A model generated the notes under the pieces. The model did no database searches and was not told where the DNA came from. It was given only the letters and a program-made list of their open reading frames with translations. A DNA stretch of 39,347 nt, taken from assembly GCA_902780175.1 (NCBI GenBank), contig CACZEU010000006.1, forward strand, positions 1 to 39,347. Reading direction: 5' to 3'. Of the stretch, positions 7,593 through 16,696 are shown in pieces (position 1 is the stretch's first letter; each line of letters opens with the position of its first letter). A program made the translations under genes and the position numbers. The DNA comes from an uncultured Bacteroidia bacterium (GTDB taxonomy: Bacteria; Bacteroidota; Bacteroidia; Bacteroidales; UBA932).

Positions 7593-9431
7593 CTAAAGCT
7601 CCTTTTTGATTGCGTCCACCAGCTCGCTCACGAGGAAAGGCTGGCCCTGGACTTTGTTGAAACCTTTGTACTGGAACTGTGGCAGCTGAGCGCGCAGCCA
7701 GCCGAGGAACTGACCGCTGTTGAGCTCGCAGACCAGAATCTTTTCGAACTTGGAGAACAGCTCCTCGGTGCCTCTGGGCAGAGGATTGATGAGGTCGAAG
7801 TGGGCGAAAGATACGCCGCCGGCCTCCTCAACTGCATTGAGTATATGACCGAAGGTGCCGCCCCAGCCGACTACGAGGAGCTTGCCCTCTGCGGGTCCGC
7901 AGACGAGCTGGATCTCGGGAAGGTCGTTGGCCACACGGGCAACTTTCTCGGCCCTCTCGCGGACCATGAGCTCGTGATTGGCGGGGTCGGTCGAAAGTAC
8001 GCCGGCGTGAGTCTTCTCAAGTCCGCCTACGCGGTGCTCGTAGCCCTTCTGGCCCGGGATGGCCCAGCGGCGGACGAGGGTTTCGGCATCACGCTCGAAG
8101 GGTTTGAAACGTTCGCCGTCGGCAAGTGCACCGGTGGCGAAAGGAGGCTTGATTTCGGGATAATCGGCCATGCGCGGGATGCGCCAGGGCTCGCTGCCGT
8201 TGCCCAGGAAGCCCTCGGAGAGCAGCATGACGGGAGTCATATGCTCAAGGGCGATCTTGGCGGCGGTAAATGCAGCGTCGAAGCAGTTGGACGGCGAATG
8301 GGCGGCGATGACGGGCATCGGGCACTCACCGTTGCGGCCGTAGAGGGCCTGGTCGAGGTCGGACTGCTCGGTCTTGGTGGGAAGACCGGTGGAAGGGCCG
8401 CCGCGCTGGACGTCGACAACGACGAGCGGAAGCTCTGCCATCACGGCAAGTCCCATGGCCTCGCTCTTGAGGGAGAGGCCGGGGCCGGAAGTGGTGGTGA
8501 CAGCCAGGTTGCCGGCATAGCTTGCGCCGATCGCGGTGCAGATACCGGCGATTTCGTCCTCTGCCTGCAGGGTCTTGGCGCCGAGGCTTTTGTGGATTGC
8601 AAGTTCCTCGAGGATGGCGGTTGCAGGGGTGATAGGATACGAACCGCAGAAAAGCGGCAGGCCGGATTTCTCGGATGCCGCAAGGAGGCCCCAGGCGGTG
8701 GCCTGGTTGCCGGTGATGTTGCGATAGGTACCGGGCTTCTTGTTCTTCACCGGGGCTATCGTGTAGGTGTTGGGAATGGCCTGGATGTTGGCGGCGTAAT
8801 TGTAACCGTCGTTCAGGACCTTCTTGTTGGGCTCGATCAGTTCGGGGTGCTTCTTGCTGAACTTGCGCTCAAGATACATGTAGATGTACTCCAGCGGACG
8901 GCTGTAGATGTAGCAAGCCATTCCGAGGGTGAACATGTTCTTGCACTTGAGTACGGTCTTGGGGTCCATGCCGCTGTCTTTCAGGGACTCCTGGGTGAGG
9001 GTGCTGATTGCGGCCACTATGATGGCGCGGTCCTCCACACCAAGTTCGGTGAAAGGGTTGTCGGTCTTGAAACCGGCCTTCTGCATGCCCTTCTCGTCGA
9101 ATGCGTCGCCGTCCACAAGGATCATTGCGGTGGGCTTGCACCATTTTGCGTTGGACTTGAGGGCCGCAGGATTCATTGCGACGAGCAGGTCACAAAAGTC
9201 CCCGGGGGTGCCTACGCCCTCGCTTCCGATATGGACCTGGAAACCGGAAACGCCGGACACGGTGCCATGGGGCGCACGTATCTCGGCGGGAAAATCGGGA
9301 AATGTCGACAGGGAGTTGCCATAGATTGCTGACATATCAGCGAAAAGAGACCCGGTGAGCTGCATACCATCTCCCGAGTCTCCTGCGAATCTAATCACAA
9401 CATCCTTTAAGTCAATGACTTTGTGTTGCAT
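7593..9431 (-). CDS. korA: 2-oxoacid (2-oxoglutarate):ferredoxin oxidoreductase, fused gamma-alpha subunit
   Basis: The 612-residue protein carries the gamma domain at the N terminus (RFAGDSGDGMQLTG, about residues 14-27) joined to the alpha (pyrimidine-binding) domain, with YPITPATAILE at about residue 245 and GPGLSLKSEAMGLA further on. This fused arrangement is usual for Bacteroidota KorA. Together with KorB it forms the ferredoxin-linked 2-oxoglutarate oxidoreductase of the partial or reductive TCA cycle. It begins 24 bases after the ompH stop. I see no separate promoter in that gap, so it may belong to the long nadK-to-gdhA unit or be driven from inside ompH. Confidence 0.94.
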   Translation of the reverse strand: MQHKVIDLKDVVIRFAGDSGDGMQLTGSLFADMSAIYGNSLSTFPDFPAEIRAPHGTVSGVSGFQVHIGSEGVGTPGDFCDLLVAMNPAALKSNAKWCKPTAMILVDGDAFDEKGMQKAGFKTDNPFTELGVEDRAIIVAAISTLTQESLKDSGMDPKTVLKCKNMFTLGMACYIYSRPLEYIYMYLERKFSKKHPELIEPNKKVLNDGYNYAANIQAIPNTYTIAPVKNKKPGTYRNITGNQATAWGLLAASEKSGLPLFCGSYPITPATAILEELAIHKSLGAKTLQAEDEIAGICTAIGASYAGNLAVTTTSGPGLSLKSEAMGLAVMAELPLVVVDVQRGGPSTGLPTKTEQSDLDQALYGRNGECPMPVIAAHSPSNCFDAAFTAAKIALEHMTPVMLLSEGFLGNGSEPWRIPRMADYPEIKPPFATGALADGERFKPFERDAETLVRRWAIPGQKGYEHRVGGLEKTHAGVLSTDPANHELMVRERAEKVARVANDLPEIQLVCGPAEGKLLVVGWGGTFGHILNAVEEAGGVSFAHFDLINPLPRGTEELFSKFEKILVCELNSGQFLGWLRAQLPQFQYKGFNKVQGQPFLVSELVDAIKKEL

Positions 9432-9455
9432 CTTAGCTATGTGGTTATAAATACT

Positions 9456-10028
9456 TTATTTTGCGGTTTCTGCCTGGGCCTGAGCCTGTGCCTGAAGTTC
9501 AGCCTGTAAACTTTCCATTGTACGGCCCTCGGGAATTCCGAGAATCTTGCGGGCCGCTGCAGTGAGGTCTTCACTCTGAGCGGGATCGATGTAGAGGGCC
9601 GAGCCCTTGTCTATCACGTAGATGTATCCGCCTTTCTTTGCGAGCTCCTCTATCGTCTCCTGGGCTTTCTTGTAGATGGGAGCCATGAGCTGCTGTTGCT
9701 GCTGCTGGAGCTCTGCCTGCACATTCTGCTCGAATTCCTGGATTCGCTGCTGGATGTCGGTGAGTTCCTTTTCCTTGCTCTCGCGGATGGCCTGTGTCCA
9801 GGTGGAGGCCTTCTGCTGATACTGCTGATATTTGGAGCTGAACTCATCGGCCATCGCCTGATAAGTCTCGCGGGCCTCCTTGCTGGAAGCGTCCATCGTG
9901 GCACGGGCCTGGTCGGCCTCGGGCATCAGCTGCACAAGCTCAGAGAAGTTGACGTGTGCGAACTTCTGCTGCGCAAAACCTGCTGCGCTTATCATTGCCA
10001 AAGCGGCAACCAAAAGAATCTTTTTCAT
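9456..10028 (-). CDS. OmpH/Skp-family periplasmic chaperone
   Basis: A small exported coiled-coil chaperone of the OmpH/Skp family, which holds unfolded outer-membrane proteins on their way to the BAM complex. The signal peptide (MKKILLVAALAMISAAGFAQ) fits a start at 10028; another ATG at 10037, one base after the bamA stop, would add three residues. After the conserved FAHVNFSELVQLMPE opening comes a long Gln-rich helical region (about 50-130) and a GGYIYVIDKGSALYID strand segment, then a low-complexity AQAQAQAE tail. It sits directly after bamA, its functional partner, as in many Bacteroidota. Confidence 0.9.
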   Translation of the reverse strand: MKKILLVAALAMISAAGFAQQKFAHVNFSELVQLMPEADQARATMDASSKEARETYQAMADEFSSKYQQYQQKASTWTQAIRESKEKELTDIQQRIQEFEQNVQAELQQQQQQLMAPIYKKAQETIEELAKKGGYIYVIDKGSALYIDPAQSEDLTAAARKILGIPEGRTMESLQAELQAQAQAQAETAK

Positions 10029-10038
10029 ATCTGTCATT

Positions 10039-12633
10039 TTAAAATTGTTGTCCTATAACAAAGTGGAACTGGCTTCCTCCGTACTGGGCGTCGTCGAAAC
10101 CGTAGCCCCAGTCGACGCCGAGCAGGCCTATCATGGGCAGGAAGACGCGTACGCCGACACCTGCGCTGCGCTTGATTTCAAACGGGTTGAAATCACGGAT
10201 GTCGCTCCAGCAGTTTCCGGCCTCCAGGAAGCCCAGCACAAAGATCGTGGACTGCGGCTGGAGGATGACCGGATAACGCAGCTCGACGGTAAACTTGTCA
10301 TATACGTTACCGGCATAGGTGGCCGTGTTGCTGTAGCGCGAGACCTTGGTCGGAGTAAGCCTGTTGTTCTCATACCCCCTCAGAGCTACTATTTCCGTGC
10401 CATAAGTCATATAGCCCGACATTCCGTCGCCTCCCACGAGGAATCCTTCGAAGGGAGAATAGCCCCAGTTGCGGTTGTAGTAACCCAGATAACCGAACTG
10501 CGCGCGGGTCATGATGACGAAGTCGAGGCTGGAGAAAGGCTTGATGTAAGTGGCCGCGGAGAGCTTCCACTTGTGGTATTCTATCCAGCGGTAGCGGTCC
10601 TGTACGCTCCAGTTGTCGTAGTTGACGTCTTTCCATCCGATGGGCCTGCCGCCGCGCTCGGTGATCTTGTTTCCGCTGACGGGGTCGTAGTCGTACTTGC
10701 GGAAAAGCGAGTAAGGCGGAGTGAGGGACACCGACGCCGAGATGTCGGAGCCGGAACGGGGGTATATCTGCTGGTCCGTGGAATTGCGGAGCAGGTTGAC
10801 CGAATAGCTGAGGTTGTGGGACACGCCGGTATTGAAGATGAAACCGTAGTCCCAGTTGCGCAGGCGGTATGTCTGCCAGCTGAGGCCGTTATACAGGACG
10901 AAGTAATTGTCGGGCCACTTGAGGCGCGTACCCAGGGATGCGGATGCGCCGAAGACCTCCATCTGCTGCTCGTTGCTGAGGATGCCGAGCCAGAGGTTGG
11001 AATTGGTGGCGCGGGTGTAGTATCCGGACAGGTTGAGCGACGTAGGCTTCTTGCCGAACAGCCAGGGCTCCACGAAACTCGCCGTGAGGGCGGTATAATA
11101 GGTGCCGTTGGTCTGGAAGCGGAACGCCAGGTTCTGGGCGTCTCCGAGGGGTACGGGACGCCAGGCGCTCTTGTCGAAAATACGCGCGGTGGAGAAGTTG
11201 TTGAAACTGACGCCGACGGTGGCGACGAAGGTGTTGCCGCCCCATCCGCCGCTGAGTTCCAGCTGGCTGGAAGGCTTCTCGGTGACGTTGTATATGATGT
11301 CGACGGTGCTGTTGACCGAATTGGGAATGATGGAGTAACCGGTGTTGGGGTCTGCGATGGCCTCGGGGTCGAACTGGCCGAGGGATGCGATTTCACGGAT
11401 GGAACGCTCGAAGTCGGACTGGCTGAACAGGTTGCCGGGGCGGGTGAACAGCTGGCGGCGGACGACCTTCTCGTTGGTCAGGTCGTTGCCGTTGATGATG
11501 ATGTTGTTGAGCGTGGCCTGCTTGCCCTCGGAGATGCGGAGCTCGACATCGACGGAGTCGTTCTGGATGTTGGTCTCCACGGGGGTGACGTTGAAGAAGA
11601 GGTAGCCGTTGTCGCGGTAAACCTTGGAGACGTCGAGGTCTGTCTGCTTGCCGCCGCCGAGGAGGCGCTTCTGCATTGAGACGACGTCGTACACGTCGCC
11701 TTTGCCGATCTTGAGTATCTCGTTGAGGGACTCGGACGGGAAGACGGAGTTGCCGGTCCAGGTGATGTCGCGGAAATAGTAGCGGTCGCCCTCTTCGAAC
11801 ACGAGGTCTATCGCCAGTTTGCCGGGCTCGATGTAATATACGGAGTCGCGTACAAGGCGGGCGTCGCGGAATCCGGCCTCGTTGAAGGCGGAGATGACGG
11901 ACTTCTTGTCGGTGGCGTATTCCTTGGCGTTGAACTTCTTGCTGTTGAAGAAGTTGTATATCTTGTTGGACTTGGTCTTCTTCATGGAACGGGCAAGCTT
12001 GAAGTCGCTGACGTGCTCGTTGCCGATGAAGTTGATGTCCTTGATGCGCACCTTCTGGCCGCGGTCTACCGCGAAATTGACGCGTATGGCGTTGCGGATG
12101 ACGGAGTCTTTCATGACCTCCGGGGAGACGGTGGCGTTCAGGAAGCCCTTTTCGGCGTAATAGCGCTTGATGATGTCGACGGACGTCTTCTCAACGTATT
12201 CGGAGAACTCTCCGCCGCGGCGGAAGTTCAGGCGCTCCTGGAGGTCTTTCTTCTCGCCGGACTTGACGCCGGTGAAGGTCCAGCGGGACACCCTGGGACG
12301 CTCCTTGATGATAATCTTGAAATATGCGGAATCGCCCTCGGCCGTGAGGTGGTCGATGACCAGGGAGACGTCTTCGAAATAACGCTTGAGCCACAGGCGG
12401 CGGACTATCTCCGACACGTCTTCTCCGGGAACGGTGACCTCCATACCCTTGCGGAGGCCTGTGAGCTGGGTTATCTGCTGGGAGCTGAAATAGCTGTTGC
12501 CTTCAACGGAAACGCCGCCCACAACGTACTTGCGGGGGTGGGAGTAATCAACCTCCACCGGTGTCTGCTGTGCCATCAGCGGGAGGCATCCGGCGAGCAG
12601 AAACATTAAGGCGACGATATATCTTCTGACCAT
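10039..12633 (-). CDS. bamA: Outer-membrane protein assembly factor BamA
   Basis: BamA is the central beta-barrel that folds and inserts outer-membrane proteins. The true start is the ATG at 12633, which begins a signal peptide (MVRRYIVALMFLLAGC then MAQQ); the frame extends to a TTG at 12654 but a promoter element lies there. The periplasmic part carries POTRA repeats over about residues 40-440 (segments such as GGVSVEGNSYFSSQQI and ITWTGNSVFPSESL), followed by the 16-strand barrel. The barrel has the lid-loop motif ALRGYENN near residue 765, the Bacteroidota form of VRGF, and it ends in phenylalanine (GQQF), as expected for the terminal strand. It is flanked by uppS and ompH, the standard arrangement. 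Confidence 0.96.
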   Translation of the reverse strand: MVRRYIVALMFLLAGCLPLMAQQTPVEVDYSHPRKYVVGGVSVEGNSYFSSQQITQLTGLRKGMEVTVPGEDVSEIVRRLWLKRYFEDVSLVIDHLTAEGDSAYFKIIIKERPRVSRWTFTGVKSGEKKDLQERLNFRRGGEFSEYVEKTSVDIIKRYYAEKGFLNATVSPEVMKDSVIRNAIRVNFAVDRGQKVRIKDINFIGNEHVSDFKLARSMKKTKSNKIYNFFNSKKFNAKEYATDKKSVISAFNEAGFRDARLVRDSVYYIEPGKLAIDLVFEEGDRYYFRDITWTGNSVFPSESLNEILKIGKGDVYDVVSMQKRLLGGGKQTDLDVSKVYRDNGYLFFNVTPVETNIQNDSVDVELRISEGKQATLNNIIINGNDLTNEKVVRRQLFTRPGNLFSQSDFERSIREIASLGQFDPEAIADPNTGYSIIPNSVNSTVDIIYNVTEKPSSQLELSGGWGGNTFVATVGVSFNNFSTARIFDKSAWRPVPLGDAQNLAFRFQTNGTYYTALTASFVEPWLFGKKPTSLNLSGYYTRATNSNLWLGILSNEQQMEVFGASASLGTRLKWPDNYFVLYNGLSWQTYRLRNWDYGFIFNTGVSHNLSYSVNLLRNSTDQQIYPRSGSDISASVSLTPPYSLFRKYDYDPVSGNKITERGGRPIGWKDVNYDNWSVQDRYRWIEYHKWKLSAATYIKPFSSLDFVIMTRAQFGYLGYYNRNWGYSPFEGFLVGGDGMSGYMTYGTEIVALRGYENNRLTPTKVSRYSNTATYAGNVYDKFTVELRYPVILQPQSTIFVLGFLEAGNCWSDIRDFNPFEIKRSAGVGVRVFLPMIGLLGVDWGYGFDDAQYGGSQFHFVIGQQF

Positions 12634-12651
12634 TACTGTCCGATAAGGGTG

Positions 12652-12659
12652 CAAATATA
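12652..12659 (-). promoter_or_regulatory. Bacteroidota-type -7 element for bamA
   Basis: The minus strand reads TATATTTG just after the uppS stop, giving a predicted start of transcription near 12646 and a leader of about a dozen bases before the bamA ATG. It suggests bamA-ompH can be expressed apart from nadK-uppS. No good -33 partner is visible. Confidence 0.45.
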
Positions 12660-12664
12660 CGGAA

Positions 12665-13336
12665 TTATTTGACTTTTCCGAAACGCCGGTCCCTTAAAGA
12701 GTATTCTTCCAGGGCCGCGAGGTACTGTTCCCTTCGAAAATCGGGCCAAAGGACGTCGGTGAAAACCAGTTCCGTATATGCGATCTGCCAGAGCATGAAA
12801 TTGCTGATGCGCTGCTCGCCGGAGGTGCGGATGAGCAGGTCCGGGTCGGGGATTCCATATGTGACGAGGTACTTCTCTATGTCGTCCCCGCCCTCGGCCG
12901 CCATGCGGCGTGCGGCCTGCGCGATGTCCCACTTGCCGCTGTAGCTGACGAAGATGATGGCGGTCATGCGGGTACCGCCGGCCGTTGCGGCGTCGAGGTC
13001 GTCGATGGCGGCGTTGAGCTCCGGGGAGAGGCGCTCCCTGTTGCCGAGCACCCTGAAGTGGATGCCGTTCTTCAGGAATGTCTCTTTCTCGTTATTTATC
13101 GACTTGATAAACAGCGACATAAGCGCGGAGACCTCGGAGTCGGGACGGGACCAGTTCTCTTCGCTGAAAGCGAATACGGAAAGGTACTCGATGCCGAGCT
13201 CGGCGCTGGTTTCGAATACGGCGCGGACGCTCTCCACTCCGGCGCGGTGGCCGAAGACCCTGTCGAGCCCCCTCTGGCGCGCCCAGCGGCCGTTGCCGTC
13301 CATTATTATGGTTACGTGACGGGGAATCTTGTTCAT
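12665..13336 (-). CDS. uppS: Undecaprenyl (isoprenyl) diphosphate synthase
   Basis: The enzyme extends farnesyl diphosphate with isopentenyl diphosphate to make the C55 lipid carrier for peptidoglycan and O-antigen synthesis. The real start is the ATG at 13336, overlapping the nadK stop by one base (TAATG); the same frame stays open far upstream inside nadK, but that part is out-of-frame shadow. The 223-residue product has the family start ITIIMDGNGRWA-like segment (here VTIIMDGNGRWARQRG) with the catalytic Asp, the SVFAFSEENW motif, and the DLLIRTSGEQRISNFMLWQ segment near the C terminus. Confidence 0.95.
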   Translation of the reverse strand: MNKIPRHVTIIMDGNGRWARQRGLDRVFGHRAGVESVRAVFETSAELGIEYLSVFAFSEENWSRPDSEVSALMSLFIKSINNEKETFLKNGIHFRVLGNRERLSPELNAAIDDLDAATAGGTRMTAIIFVSYSGKWDIAQAARRMAAEGGDDIEKYLVTYGIPDPDLLIRTSGEQRISNFMLWQIAYTELVFTDVLWPDFRREQYLAALEEYSLRDRRFGKVK

Positions 13337-14148
13337 TACTGTTCGGAGTTGCGGACGTCGCTCCCCCAATGGAGGCGGGAGCGGAGCGCCTGTATGAAAT
13401 TGGAACCGTCGAGCACGACGCGCTGAAGGGCGTCCGGGACGGCCGAGACCTCCAGGCGGGAGCCCGAGGGGATGTCGAAATCGCGGTTGTCCACCGACAG
13501 GCGGATGGAATCCTCCCTGGAGTGGAAGGAAAGGCCGATGCGGGACGAATCGGGGACGATGAGCGGGCGGACGTTGAGGTTGTGCGGCGCCACGGGGGCA
13601 AGTATGAGCACCCGGGACTCCGGCAGGCAGATAGGGCCGCCGACGCTCAGGGAATAAGCGGTTGAGCCTGAGGACGTTGCCACAATCAGTCCGTCGGCCC
13701 AGTATGTAGGGAGGGGGCGGCCGTCTATGCTGGCGTCTATGCCGAGCATTGAGCCGCCCTTGCGCATCACGCAGATCTCGTTCAGGGCCGTCTGGGGGCC
13801 GTCCGCAAGGCACCAGCCTTCCACCTTCACAAGCCCGCGGCGCTCTATCGTGTAGGCGCCTGCGGCAAGGGCGTCGGCGATGCTGTCGGCCTTGTTTTCC
13901 GAAAGGAAACCGAGGCGGCCGAAATTGACGCCGAGGACGGGAAGACCGGCGCGCAGTGCAAGGGATGCGGCGGAAAGATAGGTGCCGTCTCCTCCGAAAC
14001 TGAGGAGCATTTCGGTCCCTTCCTGTATCTGGGAGGCCTCCAGGGCCGGATAGACGTCGAGGCCTGCTGCGCCCATCGCGGCGAGAAGCCCAAGCACTTC
14101 CGGATCGAGCTGAAGGCGGGAATCCTTCAAATAATAGGCAAGTTTCAT
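13336..14148 (-). CDS. nadK: NAD kinase
   Basis: NAD kinase phosphorylates NAD to NADP. Motifs are complete: SFGGDGTYLSAA (about residues 50-61), GVNFGRLGFL, ALNEICVM and the glycine-rich GLIVATSSGSTAYSLSVGGPI. I choose the ATG at 14148 (MKLAYYLK) because the alternative at 14169 lies upstream of the promoter -7 element at 14158-14165. The product is then 270 residues, normal for the family. It is first in the minus-strand series and divergent from pdxJ, as in many Bacteroidales. Confidence 0.95.
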   Translation of the reverse strand: MKLAYYLKDSRLQLDPEVLGLLAAMGAAGLDVYPALEASQIQEGTEMLLSFGGDGTYLSAASLALRAGLPVLGVNFGRLGFLSENKADSIADALAAGAYTIERRGLVKVEGWCLADGPQTALNEICVMRKGGSMLGIDASIDGRPLPTYWADGLIVATSSGSTAYSLSVGGPICLPESRVLILAPVAPHNLNVRPLIVPDSSRIGLSFHSREDSIRLSVDNRDFDIPSGSRLEVSAVPDALQRVVLDGSNFIQALRSRLHWGSDVRNSEQ

Positions 14149-14157
14149 ATCAGACTT

Positions 14158-14165
14158 CAAATTTA
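14158..14165 (-). promoter_or_regulatory. Bacteroidota-type -7 element for nadK
   Basis: TAAATTTG on the minus strand, nine bases before the nadK ATG at 14148. The predicted transcript would have a leader of only a few bases. No well-spaced -33 element is visible; the divergent pdxJ element begins 14 bases away. Confidence 0.5.
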
Positions 14166-14178
14166 GCACAATATTTCG

Positions 14179-14186
14179 TATTTTTG
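14179..14186 (+). promoter_or_regulatory. Bacteroidota-type -7 element for pdxJ
   Basis: TATTTTTG on the plus strand, exactly seven bases before the pdxJ ATG at 14194. The pdxJ start is fixed by conservation of its N terminus, so the mRNA is predicted to be leaderless or almost so. Confidence 0.5.
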
Positions 14187-14193
14187 CACTCCA

Positions 14194-14913
14194 ATGACTA
14201 GATTAAGCGTCAACATCAACAAAATTGCCACCCTGCGGAACGCCCGCGGCGGCAACCTGCCCGACCCCGTCAAGGCCGCCGTCGACATAGAGCGTTTCGG
14301 CGCCGAGGGCATAACCGTCCATCCCCGTCCGGACGAACGTCACATCCGATATTCGGACGTCCGCGCCATCCGCCCGCTCGTCACCACGGAATTCAATATT
14401 GAAGGCAACCCCATCCCCTCCTTCTGCGACCTTGTCGCCGAGGTGCGCCCCGACCAGGTCACCCTGGTACCCGATGCCCACGACGCCATCACGTCCAACG
14501 CCGGATGGGATACGATTGCCAACCGGGAGTTCCTCACCGGGATGTGCTCACGGTTCAAGGCCCTGGGCATCCGCACGTCAATTTTCGTGGACCCCAACCC
14601 CGAAATGGTCCACGGTGCGGCCCTGTGCGGCGCAGACCGCGTCGAACTGTACACCGCTGCATACGCGGAGCAGTACAGCGAAAACCGTGAAGCGGCCGTC
14701 AGGCCCTATCTGGAGGCCGCCCTGGCGGCAAAAGAGGCAGGCCTTGGCCTCAACGCCGGGCACGACCTCAACCTGGAGAATCTCGCCTGGTTCATCCGCA
14801 GCATCCCGTGGACGGACGAAGTCTCCATCGGCCACGCACTCATTTCCGACGCCCTTTATCTCGGCCTTCAGAACACCGTGGCCGCATATTTGGCAGAGAT
14901 TCGGAAAAAATAG
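14194..14913 (+). CDS. pdxJ: Pyridoxine 5'-phosphate synthase
   Basis: PdxJ condenses 3-amino-2-oxopropyl phosphate with deoxyxylulose 5-phosphate to give pyridoxine 5'-phosphate, the last ring-forming step of vitamin B6 synthesis in the DXP-dependent route. The 239-residue TIM barrel shows the family N terminus [17 protein letters not shown], the HPRPDERHI phosphate-binding segment and [11 protein letters not shown] near the C terminus. It heads the long plus-strand series and diverges from nadK. Confidence 0.96.
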   Translation: MTRLSVNINKIATLRNARGGNLPDPVKAAVDIERFGAEGITVHPRPDERHIRYSDVRAIRPLVTTEFNIEGNPIPSFCDLVAEVRPDQVTLVPDAHDAITSNAGWDTIANREFLTGMCSRFKALGIRTSIFVDPNPEMVHGAALCGADRVELYTAAYAEQYSENREAAVRPYLEAALAAKEAGLGLNAGHDLNLENLAWFIRSIPWTDEVSIGHALISDALYLGLQNTVAAYLAEIRKK

Positions 14914-14914
14914 T

Positions 14915-14922
14915 TACATTTG
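14915..14922 (+). promoter_or_regulatory. Bacteroidota-type -7 element for the ompH-like gene at 14954
   Basis: TACATTTG directly after the pdxJ stop, with a TTTG at 14889-14892 that is spaced 22 bases, slightly long for the consensus. Predicted leader about 27 bases. Confidence 0.5.
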
Positions 14923-14953
14923 CAGATTGCAACTAAAGAAATTATTAGATAAG

Positions 14954-15571
14954 ATGAAAAGAATTCTCACCGGCATCATTGCCATTGCAGGCGCAGCCGC
15001 CCTGCTCTCCACCTCGATCACCAGCTGCAACAACGCCGGCGACCAGTCCGCCAAGGCAGCAGCAGACAGCACCGTCACCGCAGGAGCGATAGTTTATTTC
15101 AACCTCGACCGCGTCATCGACGAGTACGATATGGCCAACGACCTGCGCAGCGTGGCGGAGACCAAGATCAACAGCATCAACCAGGAAGTCAACCGCCGCG
15201 GCAGCAAGCTGGAAAAGGATATCAAGACCTTCCAGGACAAGATCAACAAGGGCCTCATGACCCAGTCCGTCGCAGAGGTCCAGAGCCGCAAGCTCCAGGA
15301 GCAGAAGAACAACTTCGATCAGTATGCCGCCCAGAAGCAGCAGGAAATAATCGAAGAGCAGCAGGTAATGATGAACCAGATCGCAGACGCCATCAAGACC
15401 TACGTCGATGAGTTCAACGCCGTCAAGGGTTATGCAATGATCCTCACCACCCAGGGTGAAATCCTCCCCGCTCCCGTGGTAGTCGCCGACCCGTCCCTCG
15501 ACATCACCGACGAACTCCTCGAAGGCCTCAACGCCGCATACGTAAAGAGCAAGTCCGAGAACAAAGAATAA
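14954..15571 (+). CDS. OmpH/Skp-like coiled-coil periplasmic lipoprotein
   Basis: The start is the ATG at 14954, after the promoter at 14915; the frame is open far upstream inside pdxJ but that is shadow. The 205-residue product begins with a signal peptide ending in a lipobox-like ITSC, so it is probably lipid-anchored. A short variable segment is followed by an OmpH-like opening (AIVYFNLDRVIDEYDM), a long coiled coil (about 75-150, rich in Gln, Glu and Lys) and a GYAMILTTQGEILPA strand segment close to the YVID segment of OmpH. It is a second OmpH family member besides the one next to bamA and is most likely an envelope chaperone. Confidence 0.82.
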   Translation: MKRILTGIIAIAGAAALLSTSITSCNNAGDQSAKAAADSTVTAGAIVYFNLDRVIDEYDMANDLRSVAETKINSINQEVNRRGSKLEKDIKTFQDKINKGLMTQSVAEVQSRKLQEQKNNFDQYAAQKQQEIIEEQQVMMNQIADAIKTYVDEFNAVKGYAMILTTQGEILPAPVVVADPSLDITDELLEGLNAAYVKSKSENKE

Positions 15572-15574
15572 GCC

Positions 15575-16696
15575 TTGAGAATCGCGATACTTTCCTGCCT
15601 GTATCCCTTCAGGGGAGGAATAGCCCAGTTCAACGCCGCCCTGGCGAGGGAACTGGGCCGCGAGCATATTGTAAAGGCCTTCAATTTCACCACCCAGTAC
15701 CCTTCCCTGCTATTCCCCGGCAAGACCCAGTACGTCACGCCCGAGGACAACGCCGACAATTATCCGTCCGAGCGCATCCTCAGCACCGTCAACCCCTTCA
15801 CCTGGGGCAAGACAGCCAGGGCCATCGAGGAATGGGGAGCCGACATCCTCATCCTGCGCTACTGGATGAGCTGGTTCGCCCCTTCGCTTGGATGGGTGGC
15901 CCGCCACGTCGGCGACCGCTGCAAGGTCGTCGCGGTAACGGACAACATCATTCCGCACGAACCCCATTTCTTCGACGCCCCGCTTACAAAATGGTTCCTC
16001 AAGGGAGTGGACGGCTGCGTCCCGCTGAGTGATTCCGTCGCTTCCGAGCTTCAGGCCCTCAGCCCCGGCAAGCCCTTCCAGGTCATCCCGCATCCGGTTT
16101 ACAACCATTTCGGGGAGCCCGTCGGCAGGGAGATCGCGGAAGACGCCCTCGGCATACCCCACGGCGGCAGGAACCTCCTGTTCTTCGGACTCATCAGGAA
16201 ATACAAGGGACTGGACATACTCCTCCGCGCGTTCGGAGAACTGCCGCAGGAATACCGCCTGATCATCGCGGGAGAGCCCTACGGCGACTTCTCGGAATAC
16301 CGCGCACTGATTGACGCCAGCCCCGCGAAAGACCGCATTTACCTGTTCGACCGCTACATCCCCGACGCCGAAGTCCGCACGTTCATGTGCGCCTCCGACG
16401 CCGTCGTCCTGCCCTACCGCAGCGCCACCCAGAGCGGTGTAAACGCCGTCGCACTGCACTTCGAGGTCCCCATGATCGTCACCGATACCGGTTCGCTCAG
16501 GGCCACCGTCGAGGGAGCCGGCACCGGACTTGTCGTCGACAAGCCGGAACCGGCCTGCGTCCGCGACGGCATAATCCGCTTCTTCGGGACTCCCGGCCTG
16601 CAGGAGGAATGCAAAAAGAACATCCGCACGCAGAAGGAACTTCTGTCGTGGTCCGGATTCTGCAAGAGACTGCTAAACTTCACAGCAACATTATGA
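15575..16696 (+). CDS. Glycosyltransferase family 4 protein
   Basis: A GT-B fold glycosyltransferase using a nucleotide sugar, probably for a surface polysaccharide or glycolipid. The start is a TTG at 15575, three bases after the preceding stop, giving the typical opening MRIAILSCLYPFRGGIAQF with the acceptor-side glycine-rich loop. The C-terminal donor domain shows LLFFGLIRKYKGLDILLRAF and the late segment ASDAVVLPYRSATQSGVNAVAL, in which a conserved Glu of many GT4 enzymes is not obvious. The length of 373 residues is normal. It overlaps the next gene by four bases (ATGA). Donor and acceptor are unknown. Confidence 0.88.
   Translation: MRIAILSCLYPFRGGIAQFNAALARELGREHIVKAFNFTTQYPSLLFPGKTQYVTPEDNADNYPSERILSTVNPFTWGKTARAIEEWGADILILRYWMSWFAPSLGWVARHVGDRCKVVAVTDNIIPHEPHFFDAPLTKWFLKGVDGCVPLSDSVASELQALSPGKPFQVIPHPVYNHFGEPVGREIAEDALGIPHGGRNLLFFGLIRKYKGLDILLRAFGELPQEYRLIIAGEPYGDFSEYRALIDASPAKDRIYLFDRYIPDAEVRTFMCASDAVVLPYRSATQSGVNAVALHFEVPMIVTDTGSLRATVEGAGTGLVVDKPEPACVRDGIIRFFGTPGLQEECKKNIRTQKELLSWSGFCKRLLNFTATL

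Noticed and set aside
6750-9332. Very long plus-strand open frame (860 codons) across the kor genes
   Set aside because: It is antisense to korA and korB, which carry complete catalytic motifs; the frame is open because GC-rich codon bias removes stops on the opposite strand. It shows no recognisable domain.
9880-11679. Long plus-strand open frame across ompH and bamA
   Set aside because: Antisense shadow of bamA; Val/Glu/Gly-rich without motifs, and no start context.
12665-13813. 382-codon frame for uppS starting inside nadK
   Set aside because: The first part is Pro/Arg-rich shadow of nadK; the conserved UppS start is at 13336, overlapping the nadK stop.
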